A DNA stretch of 64,000 nucleotides from Phytopseudomonas straminea (GTDB lineage: Bacteria > Pseudomonadota > Gammaproteobacteria > Pseudomonadales > Pseudomonadaceae): positions 62,001 through 126,000 of the forward strand of contig NZ_FOMO01000010.1 in the NCBI RefSeq assembly GCF_900112645.1, written 5' to 3'. A model generated the notes under the pieces. It was not told the origin of the DNA, did no database searches, and was given only the letters and a program-made list of their open reading frames with translations. Made by a program: the position numbers and the translations under genes. Below, in pieces: positions 15,987-25,141 of the stretch; position 1 is the stretch's first letter; the number at the start of each line of letters is the position of its first letter.

Positions 15987-16916
15987 CTACAGCTTGGCCT
16001 TCACCGCCGCCAGCGCATCGCCGCCTTCACGGGTGGTGACGCCCTTGAGCCAGCCGTCGATCACCTCGGGGTTGGCCTTTAGCCAGTCTTTCACGGCCTG
16101 ATCGTTGCTGGCCTGTTTGCTCAGCACCTTGTCCATGATGGCGTTCTCCATGTCCTGGGTGAACTTCAGGTTGCTCAGCAGCTTGCCGACGTTCGGGCAC
16201 TGCGCCGCATAGCCCTTGCGGGCCAGGGTGTTGACGCTGCCGCTGTCGCCAAAGTACTTCTCGCCGCCCTTGAGGTACTTCATGTCGTACTGCACGTTCA
16301 TCGGGTGCGGGGTCCAGCCGAGGAACACCACGAACTCGTCGCGCTTCACCGCGCGGCCAACCTGCACCAGCATGGCCTGCTCGCTGGACTCGACCAGTTT
16401 CCAATCCTTCAGGCCGAATTCGTTGGCGGCGATGATCTCCTTGATCGACTCGTTGGCCGGCGCGCCGGAGGCGATGCCGTAGATCTTGCGGCCGAACTTG
16501 TCGGCGTGTTTTTCCAGGTCCGCGAAGGTCTTCACGCCGGCGTCATAGGCGTAGGTCGGCACCGCCAGGGTGTACTCGGTGCCGCTGAGGTTCTCGGCGA
16601 CCTTATCCACAGCCCCATTGGCGACGAACTTGTCGTAGTTGGCCTGCTGCGCCGGCATCCAGTTGCCGAGGAACACGTCCACCTGGCCCTTTTGCAGGCC
16701 GGCGAAAATGATCGGTACGCCCAGGGTCTGGGTCTTCACTTCATAGCCCAGACCGTCGAGCACCAGGCTGGCGATGCCGTTGGTCACGGCGATGTCGCTC
16801 CAGCCCGGATCGCCAAGCGTCACCGTGGCGCAACTGGCGTCTTCGGCGTGGGCCTGGCTGGCCAGGGTGACGGCCAGGAGCAGGCTGCCCGCGACGGCTT
16901 TCTTGAACGTTTTCAT
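15987..16916 (-). CDS. betX: Choline / choline-sulfate ABC-type substrate-binding protein
   Basis: 309 aa periplasmic binding protein of the glycine betaine/choline (OpuAC) class. The signal peptide MKTFKKAVAGSLLLAVTLAS continues to a cleavage site after QAHA. Aromatic residues expected to cage a quaternary amine are present (GDPGWSDIAVTN, FLGNWMP, FLGWTPHPMN). It lies 91 bases downstream of betC on the same strand. No permease or ATPase gene accompanies it, so it must use a core transporter encoded elsewhere. The start at 16916 is the only one giving a signal peptide. Symbol by analogy with choline-sulfate loci (also called choX). Confidence 0.85.
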   Translation of the reverse strand: MKTFKKAVAGSLLLAVTLASQAHAEDASCATVTLGDPGWSDIAVTNGIASLVLDGLGYEVKTQTLGVPIIFAGLQKGQVDVFLGNWMPAQQANYDKFVANGAVDKVAENLSGTEYTLAVPTYAYDAGVKTFADLEKHADKFGRKIYGIASGAPANESIKEIIAANEFGLKDWKLVESSEQAMLVQVGRAVKRDEFVVFLGWTPHPMNVQYDMKYLKGGEKYFGDSGSVNTLARKGYAAQCPNVGKLLSNLKFTQDMENAIMDKVLSKQASNDQAVKDWLKANPEVIDGWLKGVTTREGGDALAAVKAKL

Positions 16917-17007
16917 GCCTCTGTCCTTACGTTGGTTTTCTGTTGGGCAGGCTATGCGACGCAAGCGAGCGCGCCAGGTTCCCGCTTTTTGGCCCCGGCG
17001 CGCGACG

Positions 17008-18516
17008 TCACGGTTGGGGAAAGCGGGTGCGGCGCTCCAGGTCGTCGAGGTCGATGTGATTGCGCATGTATTGCTCGCTGGCATCGACCATCGGCTGGTG
17101 GTCCCAGCTCTTCAGGCGGCCTCTGGTCAGCGCCTCGGCGACCAGGCGGCGACGGCGCTGGCTGGCCAGGGTGGCGCCGTGGATGGCTGCCATGTTCCAC
17201 CGGCTGCGCGCCTCGGCGAGAAACGCCTGGAGCTGCTCGCGATGACCCGTTGAGGTGGCGAGGTTCTCGCGTTCCTGGGGATCGTTGGCGACATTGAACA
17301 GCAGCAGCGGGTCTTCCTCGCTGTAGACGAATTTCCACTCGCCACGGCGAATCATCATCAGCGGGCTGGTGGTGCCTTCGGCCATGTATTCGCCGAGCAC
17401 TTCATCGTGGCCGCCGTTGCCCTGCAGATGCGGCAGCAGTGAGCGGCCATCGAGCGCCAGGCCCGGCTCGACCTGGCCGCCGGCCAGCTCCACCAGGGTC
17501 GGCAGTAGGTCGACGGTGGATACCGACTGCCTCACCCGATGCGCCGCGAAACGCGCCGGCGCATGAACCAGCAGCGGCACCCGGGCGGCCATCTCGAACC
17601 AGTGCATCTTGTACCAGAGGCCGCGCTCGCCAAGCATGTCGCCGTGGTCGCCGGAGAACACGATGATGGTGTCGTCGGCCAGCTTGCAGTCCTTCAGCGT
17701 CTTGAGCAGCTTGCCGATGTTGTCGTCGATGTAGCTGCAGGCGCCGAAGTAGGCGCGCCGCGCGTCGCGGATCTTGTGTTCGGGCAGCGGCTTGTCCCAC
17801 AGGTCGATGACCTTGAGCAGGCGCTGCGAGTGCGGGTCCTGCTCGGCCTGGTCGATCACCTGCTGGGGCAGCGGAATGTCTTCTTCGCTGTAGCGATCCC
17901 AGTATTCCTCGGGGATGGTGTAGGGGTCGTGCGGGTGGGTCATCGACACGGTCAGGCAGAACGGCTGGTCGGGCGTCACCCGCACGTGGTCGTAAAGGTA
18001 CTGCTGGGCCTTGAACACCACCTCTTCGTCGAAGTCGAGCTGGTTGGTGCGCACGCAGGGGCCGGCCTGCAGCACCGAGGACATGTTGTGGTACCAGCTG
18101 GCACGCACCTCGGGCTCGTCCCAGTTCACCGCCCAGCCGTAGTCGGCGGGATAGATGTCGCTGGTCAGGCGTTCCTCGTAGCCGTGCAACTGGTCCGGGC
18201 CGCAGAAGTGCATCTTGCCGGACAGCGCCGTGCGGTAGCCGAGGCGACGCAGGTAATGGGCGTAGGTCGGCACGTCGGCGGGGAAGTCGGCGGCGTTGTC
18301 GTAGGCGCCGATCTGGCTGGGCAGTTGGCCGCTGACCAGGGTGAAGCGCGACGGCGCGCACAGCGGGCTGTTGCAGTAGGCGGAGTCGAACAACACGCCC
18401 TCGGCGGCCAGGCGCTGCAGGTTCGGCACCTTGATCGGTGAATTGGCGTCGTGCAGCGGCAGCAGCGGCGCGGCCATCTGGTCGGCCATGATGAAGAGAA
18501 TGTTGGGGCGTTTCAT
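17008..18516 (-). CDS. betC: Choline-sulfatase
   Basis: 502 aa. Hydrolyses choline-O-sulfate to choline and sulfate, feeding glycine betaine synthesis or growth on choline. Sulfatase features: metal ligand Asp in IMADQM at the start, and the CxPxR signature with Cys53 (NSPLCAPSR) that is converted to formylglycine. The metal and substrate motifs VFSGDHGDMLGERGLWYK come further on. The full N-terminus MKRPNILFIMADQMAAPLLP matches choline sulfatases, so I chose 18516 over an in-frame ATG at 18531 that has no ribosome binding site. It is divergent from its LysR regulator and followed by the binding protein. Confidence 0.95.
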   Translation of the reverse strand: MKRPNILFIMADQMAAPLLPLHDANSPIKVPNLQRLAAEGVLFDSAYCNSPLCAPSRFTLVSGQLPSQIGAYDNAADFPADVPTYAHYLRRLGYRTALSGKMHFCGPDQLHGYEERLTSDIYPADYGWAVNWDEPEVRASWYHNMSSVLQAGPCVRTNQLDFDEEVVFKAQQYLYDHVRVTPDQPFCLTVSMTHPHDPYTIPEEYWDRYSEEDIPLPQQVIDQAEQDPHSQRLLKVIDLWDKPLPEHKIRDARRAYFGACSYIDDNIGKLLKTLKDCKLADDTIIVFSGDHGDMLGERGLWYKMHWFEMAARVPLLVHAPARFAAHRVRQSVSTVDLLPTLVELAGGQVEPGLALDGRSLLPHLQGNGGHDEVLGEYMAEGTTSPLMMIRRGEWKFVYSEEDPLLLFNVANDPQERENLATSTGHREQLQAFLAEARSRWNMAAIHGATLASQRRRRLVAEALTRGRLKSWDHQPMVDASEQYMRNHIDLDDLERRTRFPQP

Positions 18517-18550
18517 GGCGGCGTATTCCATATCGTTGTTTTATGCGAAA

Positions 18551-18569
18551 TTGATCAGCCGATGATCAA
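18551..18569. promoter_or_regulatory. Candidate operator between betC and its LysR regulator
   Basis: Perfect seven-base inverted repeat TTGATCA-N5-TGATCAA in the 110-base divergent intergenic region. Its position, about 35 bases before betC and 58 before the regulator, suits a site for the adjacent LysR protein. It lacks the usual T-N11-A spacing, so the assignment is tentative. Confidence 0.45.
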
Positions 18570-18626
18570 GGCTCGATGAACAGGGGTAAACCCGGATGCA
18601 GCACATGGCTCGGATAAGCAGCGCTT

Positions 18627-19580
18627 ATGTTTGAGGCGCTCGAAGGCATATCGCTCGATACGCTGCGGGTGTTCGAATCGGCGGCGCGCCACCTGAGTTT
18701 TACCGCCGCTGCAGCGGAGCTCGGCAGCACCCAGCCGGCAATCAGCCAGCAGATCAAACGGCTGGAGGCGCAATTGGCGACCCGCCTGTTCGACCGCGTA
18801 TATCGCGGCATCGTGCTGACCGATGCCGGCGAAGCGTTGCTGGCGCCGGTGCAGGAGGGGCTGGCGGCCATGGACGCCGGGCTGGCGACGGTCGCCGGCC
18901 GTCAGCAGCACGAGGTGCTGCAGGTCGCGACCGACTTCGCCTTTGCCGCCTACTGGCTGATGCCGCGCCTGCAGCGTTTTCACCAGCGTTATCCGGACGT
19001 GGACGTCAGCCTGATCACCAGCGAGCGCGACCTGGCCAGCCTGCCGGCGGAGATCGACGTGGCCATCTCCTTTGGTGACGGGCGCTTCAAGCACGGCGAG
19101 CAGCACCTGCTGTTCAGCGAGGAGGTATTCGCCGTCTGCAGCCCGCTGCTGCTCAAGGATATCGAGCCCTCTGCGGGTGATCTGCTGGCGCGCCTGCCCT
19201 TGCTGCACCTGCGCCCGGAAAGCCGCTCGCGCTGGTTCGACTGGAGCGGCCTGTTCCGCGCCCTGGGCATCGCCGAGATGCCCAGCCCCGGCAGCCTGCG
19301 TTTCGACAATTACACGCTGCTGATCCAGGCGGCCATCGCCGGGCGCGGCGTGGCCATCGGCTGGCGGCATCTGGTCGACGAGCTGATCGGCCAGGGGCTG
19401 TTGGTGCGGCTCGACTCGCGCTCGGCCGCCTCGCGCTTCGGCTATTACGTGGTGCTGCCCGCGCGCAAACGGCGCATTCGCCTGGTGGAACATTTCGTCG
19501 CCTGGCTGCAGGATGAGCTGCAACGCGAACCCCTGCCGGCTCGGCCGGGTGGTATCGACCCCAAAGGACTTGCCCTATGA
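18627..19580 (+). CDS. betR: LysR-type regulator of choline sulfate utilisation
   Basis: 317 aa. The N-terminal winged helix-turn-helix is clear (LRVFESAARHLSFTAAAAELGSTQPAISQQIKRLE written in parts: FTAAAAELGSTQPAISQQIK). It is followed by a GcvA-like effector domain with LLPLLHLRPESRSRW-type motifs. Divergent from betC, as in other choline-sulfate loci, it most likely activates betC in response to choline sulfate or choline. It overlaps the next gene by four bases (ATGA). Symbol by analogy. Confidence 0.85.
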   Translation: MFEALEGISLDTLRVFESAARHLSFTAAAAELGSTQPAISQQIKRLEAQLATRLFDRVYRGIVLTDAGEALLAPVQEGLAAMDAGLATVAGRQQHEVLQVATDFAFAAYWLMPRLQRFHQRYPDVDVSLITSERDLASLPAEIDVAISFGDGRFKHGEQHLLFSEEVFAVCSPLLLKDIEPSAGDLLARLPLLHLRPESRSRWFDWSGLFRALGIAEMPSPGSLRFDNYTLLIQAAIAGRGVAIGWRHLVDELIGQGLLVRLDSRSAASRFGYYVVLPARKRRIRLVEHFVAWLQDELQREPLPARPGGIDPKGLAL

Positions 19581-19936
19581 GCGAAACCAGAATTCGCGGC
19601 TACCACGCCCATGTGTATTTCGACGCCAGCAGCATCGCGCAGGCTCGGGTGCTGTGCGAAGCGGCGGCCGCACGTTTCGCGCTGAAGATGGGGCGCATGC
19701 ACGAAAAACGCGTCGGCCCGCACCCGCAGTGGAGTTGCCAACTGGCGATGCGCGCCGAGCTGTTCGGCGAGGTGATTCCCTGGCTGATGCTCCACCGCGG
19801 CGCGCTGGTGGTGCTGGTTCACCCGATTACCGGCAACGATCTGGTCGACCACCGCGACCATGCCTTCTGGCTGGGGGCCCCTCAGCCACTGGATCTGTCG
19901 ACCTTGTCGGGTGGGCCGTTGACCTTCGAGCTCTGA
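19577..19936 (+). CDS. DOPA 4,5-dioxygenase family protein
   Basis: 119 aa, the size of the small extradiol DOPA-dioxygenase family. Conserved His-rich motifs are YHAHVYFD at the start and HPITGNDLVDHRDHAFWLG near the end, which contain the likely metal ligands. Fungal and plant homologues open the ring of DOPA in betalain chemistry; the bacterial substrate is unknown. Its start codon overlaps the stop of the betC regulator gene, so both are translated from one mRNA. Confidence 0.85.
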   Translation: MSETRIRGYHAHVYFDASSIAQARVLCEAAAARFALKMGRMHEKRVGPHPQWSCQLAMRAELFGEVIPWLMLHRGALVVLVHPITGNDLVDHRDHAFWLGAPQPLDLSTLSGGPLTFEL

Positions 19937-19990
19937 CGCGCAAAGCAAGGCAAGGTATGATCCGCGGCTGATTTTCCGAGAGCCCGCGCC

Positions 19991-20854
19991 ATGCCTTACC
20001 TGCTCGCCGTCACCGTCCTCTGGGCGTTTTCCTTCAGCCTGATCGGCGAATACCTGGCTGGCCGGGTGGACAGCGACTTCGCCGTGCTGGCGCGGGTGGC
20101 GGTGGCGGCGCTGGTGTTTCTGCCGTTCACCCTGTGGCGCGGTTTGCCGCGGCGTTTGCTGGGCGGCTTCTGGCTGGCCGGAGCGCTGCAATTCGGTGTC
20201 ACCTACCTGTGCCTGTACCGCAGCTTCCAGGTGCTGACGGTGCCCGAGGTACTGCTGTTCACCGTGCTAACGCCGATCTACGTGACCCTGCTCGACGATG
20301 CCCTGGCGCGGCGCTTCAGCCCCTGGGCACTGGTGGCCGCGCTGGTGGCGGTCGGCGGCGGCGTGGTGATCCGCTTCGAGCGCCTGGAAGGCGAGTACCT
20401 GATCGGCTTCCTGCTGCTGCAACTCGCCAACCTGACCTTCGCCGCGGGCCAGGTGCTGTGCCGTCAGTTGCTCCTGCGCTACCCGACCGAGCAGCCGTTG
20501 CACCGCTTCTTCGGGCATTTCTTCCTCGGTGCGCTGGTGCTGGTGGTGCCGTCGTTCCTGCTGTTCGGCAACCCGGACAAACTGCCAAGCACCGCGCTGC
20601 AGTGGGGCATCCTGCTGTGGATGGGGCTGTTCGCCACGGCACTGGGGCTGTTCTGGTGGGTCAAGGGCAGCGTCAAGGTGGATGCCGGCACCCTGGCGGT
20701 GATGAACGAACTGCACGTGCCGGCCGGCCTGGTGGTGAACCTGCTGATCTGGAACCGCGACGCCGACCTGCCGCGCCTGGCTCTGGGCGGTGCGATCATC
20801 CTCGCCTCGCTGTGGCTCAACCGCCTTGGCAGGCGGCGCCTGGCGACCGCCTGA
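19991..20854 (+). CDS. EamA-family (DMT) transporter
   Basis: 287 aa with about ten membrane segments in two EamA repeats (from PYLLAVTVLWAFSFSLIGEYL and from YLIGFLLLQLANLTFAAGQVL). RhaT/YdcZ-like exporters or importers of small metabolites; substrate unreadable. The second repeat keeps ALGLFWWVKGSVKVDAGTLAVMNELHVP, typical of the carboxylate/amino acid/amine branch. It begins 54 bases after the DOPA-dioxygenase gene and may belong to the same transcript. Confidence 0.85.
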   Translation: MPYLLAVTVLWAFSFSLIGEYLAGRVDSDFAVLARVAVAALVFLPFTLWRGLPRRLLGGFWLAGALQFGVTYLCLYRSFQVLTVPEVLLFTVLTPIYVTLLDDALARRFSPWALVAALVAVGGGVVIRFERLEGEYLIGFLLLQLANLTFAAGQVLCRQLLLRYPTEQPLHRFFGHFFLGALVLVVPSFLLFGNPDKLPSTALQWGILLWMGLFATALGLFWWVKGSVKVDAGTLAVMNELHVPAGLVVNLLIWNRDADLPRLALGGAIILASLWLNRLGRRRLATA

Positions 20855-21076
20855 TCCATTTATCGGACGATAGGAACCGGCCTTGACGGGTGCTAACATC
20901 GCACCTTCAATTGCCGATGCAATTAGCTGTTTTTCAAACCCTATTTCTGGGGCTCATATGAGCGTTGCCGAGAGAAGATCTGCGCGGCGCTTTTATCGAG
21001 GCTCAAGGGTCATGGACGAAGTTCCTTCACCGGCACGGAGCGCCTTTTCAGCCATCTCTTGCCCAGTGAATCCATC

Positions 21077-21985
21077 GTGAATATTCGACGCCCCTTCGCC
21101 AGCCTTGCCCTGGCCTGCCTGTTCATCGTTTCTCCGCTGGTGGCCTCCGCCGCCACCGCGCCTGCCAAGCAGGAACTCGCCTCCGGCAGTGCCCTGCTGG
21201 TCGACCTGAATACCAACAAGGTCTTGTACTCCAGCAACCCGGACATGATGGTGCCGATCGCCTCGGTGACCAAGCTGATGACCGCCATGGTCACCCTGGA
21301 TGCCAAGCTGCCGCTCAACGAGGAGCTGCCGGTGATCATCCGTGACGTGCACGAGATGCGCGGCGTGTATTCGCGCGTGCGCATCGGCAGCGAGATCAGC
21401 CGCCGCGAAATGCTCCTGCTGACCCTGATGTCGTCCGAGAATCGCGCGGCCTCCAGCCTGGCCCATCACTACCCGGGCGGCGTCACTGCCTTCGTCGCGG
21501 CCATGAACGCCAAGGCCCGCGCCCTGGGCATGACCCACACCCGCTACGTGGAACCGACCGGCCTGTCCGAGCACAACGTGTCCACCGCCAACGATCTGGT
21601 GAAGCTGCTCAAGGCAACCCGTAGTTACCCGCTGATCGGCGAGCTCAGCTCCACCCCGGAAAAGACCGTGGCCTTCCATAAACCCAACTACACCCTGGGT
21701 TTCCGCAACACCAACGGGCTGACCCGCAAGCAAGGCTGGGACGTGCAGCTGACCAAGACCGGCTTCACCAACAGCGCCGGTCACTGCCTGGTGATGCGCA
21801 CCACCATGGCCGGCAAGCCGGTGGCCTTCGTGGTGCTCGACGCCTTCGGTAAGTACACCCACATGGCCGACGCCAGCCGCCTGCGCAAATGGGTGGAAAC
21901 CGGCAAGGTTACTCCAGTGGCGCCCGCCGCCCTGGCCTACAAACAGCAACGCGCTTCGCAGCGCCAGCTGCAGGCGTCGCAGTAA
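21077..21985 (+). CDS. pbpG: D-alanyl-D-alanine endopeptidase, penicillin-binding protein 7
   Basis: 302 aa periplasmic serine enzyme that cuts peptidoglycan cross-links. The N-terminus is a signal peptide cleaved near VASA. Active-site motifs are SVTK with Ser63 and Lys66, SEN (MSSENRAAS), and KTG (TKTGFTNSAGHC). The domain ends without the C-terminal amphipathic anchor of PBP5/6, as expected for PBP7. I favour the GTG at 21077; a TTG six codons upstream is in frame and neither has a strong ribosome binding site. Confidence 0.9.
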   Translation: MNIRRPFASLALACLFIVSPLVASAATAPAKQELASGSALLVDLNTNKVLYSSNPDMMVPIASVTKLMTAMVTLDAKLPLNEELPVIIRDVHEMRGVYSRVRIGSEISRREMLLLTLMSSENRAASSLAHHYPGGVTAFVAAMNAKARALGMTHTRYVEPTGLSEHNVSTANDLVKLLKATRSYPLIGELSSTPEKTVAFHKPNYTLGFRNTNGLTRKQGWDVQLTKTGFTNSAGHCLVMRTTMAGKPVAFVVLDAFGKYTHMADASRLRKWVETGKVTPVAPAALAYKQQRASQRQLQASQ

Positions 21986-21988
21986 GCG

Positions 21989-22891
21989 CTAACGCGCCTG
22001 CCAAAGCGGATCGGCTGCCAGCCGCTCGGCGATGAAATCCAGCAGCGTACGCAGCGCCGGCAGCATTTGCCGGCGCGATGCGTAGATGGCGTGAATACCC
22101 AGGGACTGCGGCTGCCAGCCTGGCAGCACACGCAGCAATCGCCCTGCTTCCAGTAGCGGCGCCGCGGCATACAGTGGCTGCATGCAGATGCCGCCGCCGC
22201 TTACCGCCGCCTCCAGCAGCACCGCCGTGTCGTTGCTACTCAGGTTGCCCGTCACCGGCACCTGCATTTCCCCTTGCTCACCCGTGAAGTGCCACAGGTT
22301 GCGACCGAAATAGCTGTAGGTCAGGCAATTGTGCGCGGTCAGTTCTTCCGGCTGGCGCGGTGTACCGGCACGCGCAAGGTAGCTCGGCGCCGCGCACACC
22401 ACCGAATGGCAGTCGCCCAGATGACGGGCGATCTGGTTGGGTTCCAGCTGATTGGTGATGCGCAGCGCCAGGTCGATGCGTTCCTCGACCAGGTTCACCG
22501 CCTGGCTGCCGATCAGCACATCCACCGAGGTCTTCGGGTAGCGCGCCAGATAATCCACCAGCACCGGGCTCAGCCAGGTTTGCGCAAACGACTGGCTGGT
22601 GGCGATGCGCAAGTTGCCGCTTGGCCCGTCGCTAGCCTTGAGGCCGGTGGCCTGCATCATCTCGGCGGTATGCAGCATTTCCCGGCAGTGCGGCAGCAGC
22701 TCGTGACCGACTTGGGTGAGGCTCAGCTTGCGCGTGGTGCGGTGCAAAAGGCGTGCGCCGACCCAGCCTTCCAATTCGGCCAGGTAGCGCGAGACCATCG
22801 CCCGCGACAGGTCCAGATGCTCGGCAGCGGCCGTCTGGCTGCCGCGATCCACCACCTCGACGAAGACGCGGGTTGCCGTGAGTCTGTCCAT
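21989..22891 (-). CDS. LysR-family transcriptional regulator
   Basis: 300 aa. N-terminal helix-turn-helix TAAAEHLDLSRAMVSRYLAELE and a CrgA-like effector domain (LRIATSQSFAQTWLSPVL). It is divergent from a NAD(P)-binding protein gene across 139 bases. That spacer contains TGCAACG (22907-22913) and its inverted partner CGTTGCA (22944-22950), a possible regulator site. Probably controls the divergent gene. Confidence 0.85.
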   Translation of the reverse strand: MDRLTATRVFVEVVDRGSQTAAAEHLDLSRAMVSRYLAELEGWVGARLLHRTTRKLSLTQVGHELLPHCREMLHTAEMMQATGLKASDGPSGNLRIATSQSFAQTWLSPVLVDYLARYPKTSVDVLIGSQAVNLVEERIDLALRITNQLEPNQIARHLGDCHSVVCAAPSYLARAGTPRQPEELTAHNCLTYSYFGRNLWHFTGEQGEMQVPVTGNLSSNDTAVLLEAAVSGGGICMQPLYAAAPLLEAGRLLRVLPGWQPQSLGIHAIYASRRQMLPALRTLLDFIAERLAADPLWQAR

Positions 22892-23030
22892 GATTTGCTC
22901 GTTTCATGCAACGGTGTAGCGGCGATTATGCGGCTTTTTGAGGCGTTGCACGCGGGTAAGCTCATGCCTCGTCCATCGGTGCGCTGCAGTGCCTGCCGAT
23001 GCCTCCTTGCCCGTCACAGTGGAGCCTCAC

Positions 23031-23642
23031 ATGAAAGTCGTCATTCTGGGTATCAGTGGTCGCGTCGGCTCGCGGCTGAGTCATGAACTGCTGCAGCGTG
23101 GTCATCAGGTTATCGGGATCGCCCGCGACGTAAGCAACGTGCCGGCCCAATCCGGTCTTACCCTGGCCAGCGCCGATGTGGCCGATGTCGAGCGCCTGGT
23201 GCCGTTACTCAAGGGGCACGATGCGGTGGTCAGTACCACACGCTTCGTTGGCAGCGATGCCTCGAGCCTGATCGCTGCGGTGAAGGCCGCTGGCGTACCG
23301 CGTCTGCTGGTGGTTGGCGGCGCGGGCAGCTTGGAAGTGGCGCCTGGTGTCGCGCTGATCGACACGCCGCAATTTCCGGCGGCCTACAAGGAGGAAGCGA
23401 GCGCGGGGCGGGATTTCCTCAACGTGCTGCGTGGCGAGCAGGCGCTGGACTGGACCTTCCTGTCGCCCTCGGCACTGTTCGAGCCGGGCCAGCGCACCGG
23501 GCGTTTCCGCCTCGGCAGCGACAGCCTGCTGGTCGATGCCGACGGCAACAGCGCGATCTCCATGGAGGATTACGCCATCGCCCTGGTCGATGAGCTGGAA
23601 CAGGCCAAGCATTCGCGCAAGCGCTTTACCGTCGGTTATTGA
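23031..23642 (+). CDS. NAD(P)-binding Rossmann-fold protein (YwnB-like atypical SDR)
   Basis: 203 aa. The dinucleotide motif is GISGRVGSRL at residues 7-16, followed by HDAVVSTT and LLVVGGAGSLEV, typical of the NmrA/YwnB-like atypical SDRs. No Tyr-xxx-Lys catalytic pair is obvious. Such proteins act as NAD(P)H-dependent reductases or redox sensors, and they are often paired with a divergent LysR gene as here. Start at 23031 with GGAG. Confidence 0.8.
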   Translation: MKVVILGISGRVGSRLSHELLQRGHQVIGIARDVSNVPAQSGLTLASADVADVERLVPLLKGHDAVVSTTRFVGSDASSLIAAVKAAGVPRLLVVGGAGSLEVAPGVALIDTPQFPAAYKEEASAGRDFLNVLRGEQALDWTFLSPSALFEPGQRTGRFRLGSDSLLVDADGNSAISMEDYAIALVDELEQAKHSRKRFTVGY

Positions 23643-23690
23643 AGGCCAATTGTCGTCAATGCGCGGCTTGGACCAAGCCGCGCGTTTACC

Positions 23691-24146
23691 TCAACCTGAG
23701 CTATTCAGGTGCTTCTCCATTGGCTGGTAAACCAGCCCCGCGAATTCGCCTACCGCGCCACTGCATATGAAACCAAAGCGTTCATAAGCCGTTACCGAAG
23801 AAAGCGATGCCCTGACCGTAATAACATCGCTTCTTGCATATTCAAGCGCTGTGCTCAGTAATTGCCTGCCAATACCACGCCGCTGGCAGGCGGGTTCGAT
23901 GAACAGCATGGCAACATGGCGGCCTTCCTTGAGTTCGATTACGCCCTGTATCGCGGCTGCGTCGGTAAATACCAGCATCAGATTGTCGCCATGCATACGG
24001 CTGGCGAAGCTGTCCGCTGCAGCAACGTTGGTGAAGGTCTCTACGCCTTGCTCTGATAACCCGGGCGCGACCGCTTCACTGAATGCTCTGAGGCAAATCG
24101 CACTGACGAACTCCAGATCATCGCGTTCGATCTTTCGTATGGGCAT
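23691..24146 (-). CDS. GNAT-family N-acetyltransferase
   Basis: 151 aa. Acetyl-CoA binding motif A is VAMLFIEPACQRRGIGRQLL, and the C-terminal part is SSVTAYERFGFICSG. The acceptor substrate cannot be read. The start at 24146 has AAGGA upstream; the frame continues further upstream but without support. It stands between the YwnB-like gene and the trp terminator. Confidence 0.85.
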   Translation of the reverse strand: MPIRKIERDDLEFVSAICLRAFSEAVAPGLSEQGVETFTNVAAADSFASRMHGDNLMLVFTDAAAIQGVIELKEGRHVAMLFIEPACQRRGIGRQLLSTALEYARSDVITVRASLSSVTAYERFGFICSGAVGEFAGLVYQPMEKHLNSSG

Positions 24147-24273
24147 AGACCATTCCTTGGTGTTGGTGAAATGACCGGCACTTAACGCCACGACCATCGA
24201 ACATACGTCAGGAGAGGCAGGTTTAGAACCGTTGCTTGGGCGGGACCGCCGGTCCACCTTACGTGCAGATAAT

Positions 24274-24311
24274 AAAAAACCGCTGCACCCGACTCGGGGC
24301 AGCGGTTTTTT
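24274..24311 (-). terminator. Rho-independent terminator of trpBA
   Basis: AAAAAACCGCTGC/GCAGCGGTTTTTT perfect stem with a 12-base loop, 18 bases after the trpA stop. The symmetric A and T runs let it work in both directions. Confidence 0.85.
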
Positions 24312-24328
24312 GTTTTGGCGCAGGGTGC

Positions 24329-25141
24329 TTAGCGGCGGGCGCTGCGCACACCTTCGGCCAGTTGGCTGCACAGCTCGAGCACGCCGTCGATGGCCTGCTG
24401 ATCATTGCCGGCCGCCTTGGCGATCTGGTCGATCAGCGCCGAGCCGACCACCACACCGTCGGCCAGGCGGGCGATGGTCGCCGCGTGTTCCGGGGTGCGG
24501 ATGCCGAAGCCGATGCTGATCGGCAGGTCGGTGTGGCGGCGCAGACGGGTGACCGCTTCCTGCACGTGTTCCACGGTTGCCGAACCTGCGCCGGTAACAC
24601 CCGCCACCGACACGTAGTAGACGAAGCCCGAGCTGCCGGCGAGTACGGTCGGCAGGCGCTTGTCGTCGGTGGTCGGGGTGGTCAGGCGGATGAAGTCGAT
24701 ACCCGCGGCCTGGGCCGGGTCGCACAGGTCACGGTTATGCTCCGGCGGCAGGTCGACCACGATCAGGCCGTCGACGCCGGCCTCCTGGGCATCGGCGATG
24801 AAGCCCTCGACGCCGTACTTGTGGATCGGGTTGAAGTAACCCATCAGCACCAACGGCGTGGTGCTGTCGTCCTGGCGGAACTCACGGACCATCTGCAGCG
24901 TCTTGGCCAGGTTCTGCTTGGCGGCAAGCGCGCGGATATTGGCCAGCTGGATCGCCGGGCCATCGGCCATCGGGTCGGTGAACGGCATGCCCAGCTCAAT
25001 CACATCAGCGCCGGCTTTCGGCAGACCCTTGAGGATCTTCAGCGAGGCGTCGTAGTTCGGGTCGCCAGCAGTGACGAAGGTCACCAGGGCGGCGCGGTTC
25101 TGTTCTTTCAGCTCGGCGAAGCGCGTCTGCAGGCGGCTCAT
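24329..25141 (-). CDS. trpA: Tryptophan synthase alpha subunit
   Basis: 270 aa. Cleaves indole-3-glycerol phosphate to indole and glyceraldehyde 3-phosphate; the indole passes to TrpB through a tunnel. Catalytic Glu is in VIELGMPFTDPMADGP and catalytic Asp in GLIVVDLPPE; the phosphate site includes GFGIRTPEHA. It overlaps trpB by four bases, giving coupled translation of the two subunits. Confidence 0.98.
   Translation of the reverse strand: MSRLQTRFAELKEQNRAALVTFVTAGDPNYDASLKILKGLPKAGADVIELGMPFTDPMADGPAIQLANIRALAAKQNLAKTLQMVREFRQDDSTTPLVLMGYFNPIHKYGVEGFIADAQEAGVDGLIVVDLPPEHNRDLCDPAQAAGIDFIRLTTPTTDDKRLPTVLAGSSGFVYYVSVAGVTGAGSATVEHVQEAVTRLRRHTDLPISIGFGIRTPEHAATIARLADGVVVGSALIDQIAKAAGNDQQAIDGVLELCSQLAEGVRSARR

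Noticed and set aside
18517..18531. Upstream ATG for betC
   Set aside because: No ribosome binding site, and the family N-terminus begins at the ATG at 18516.
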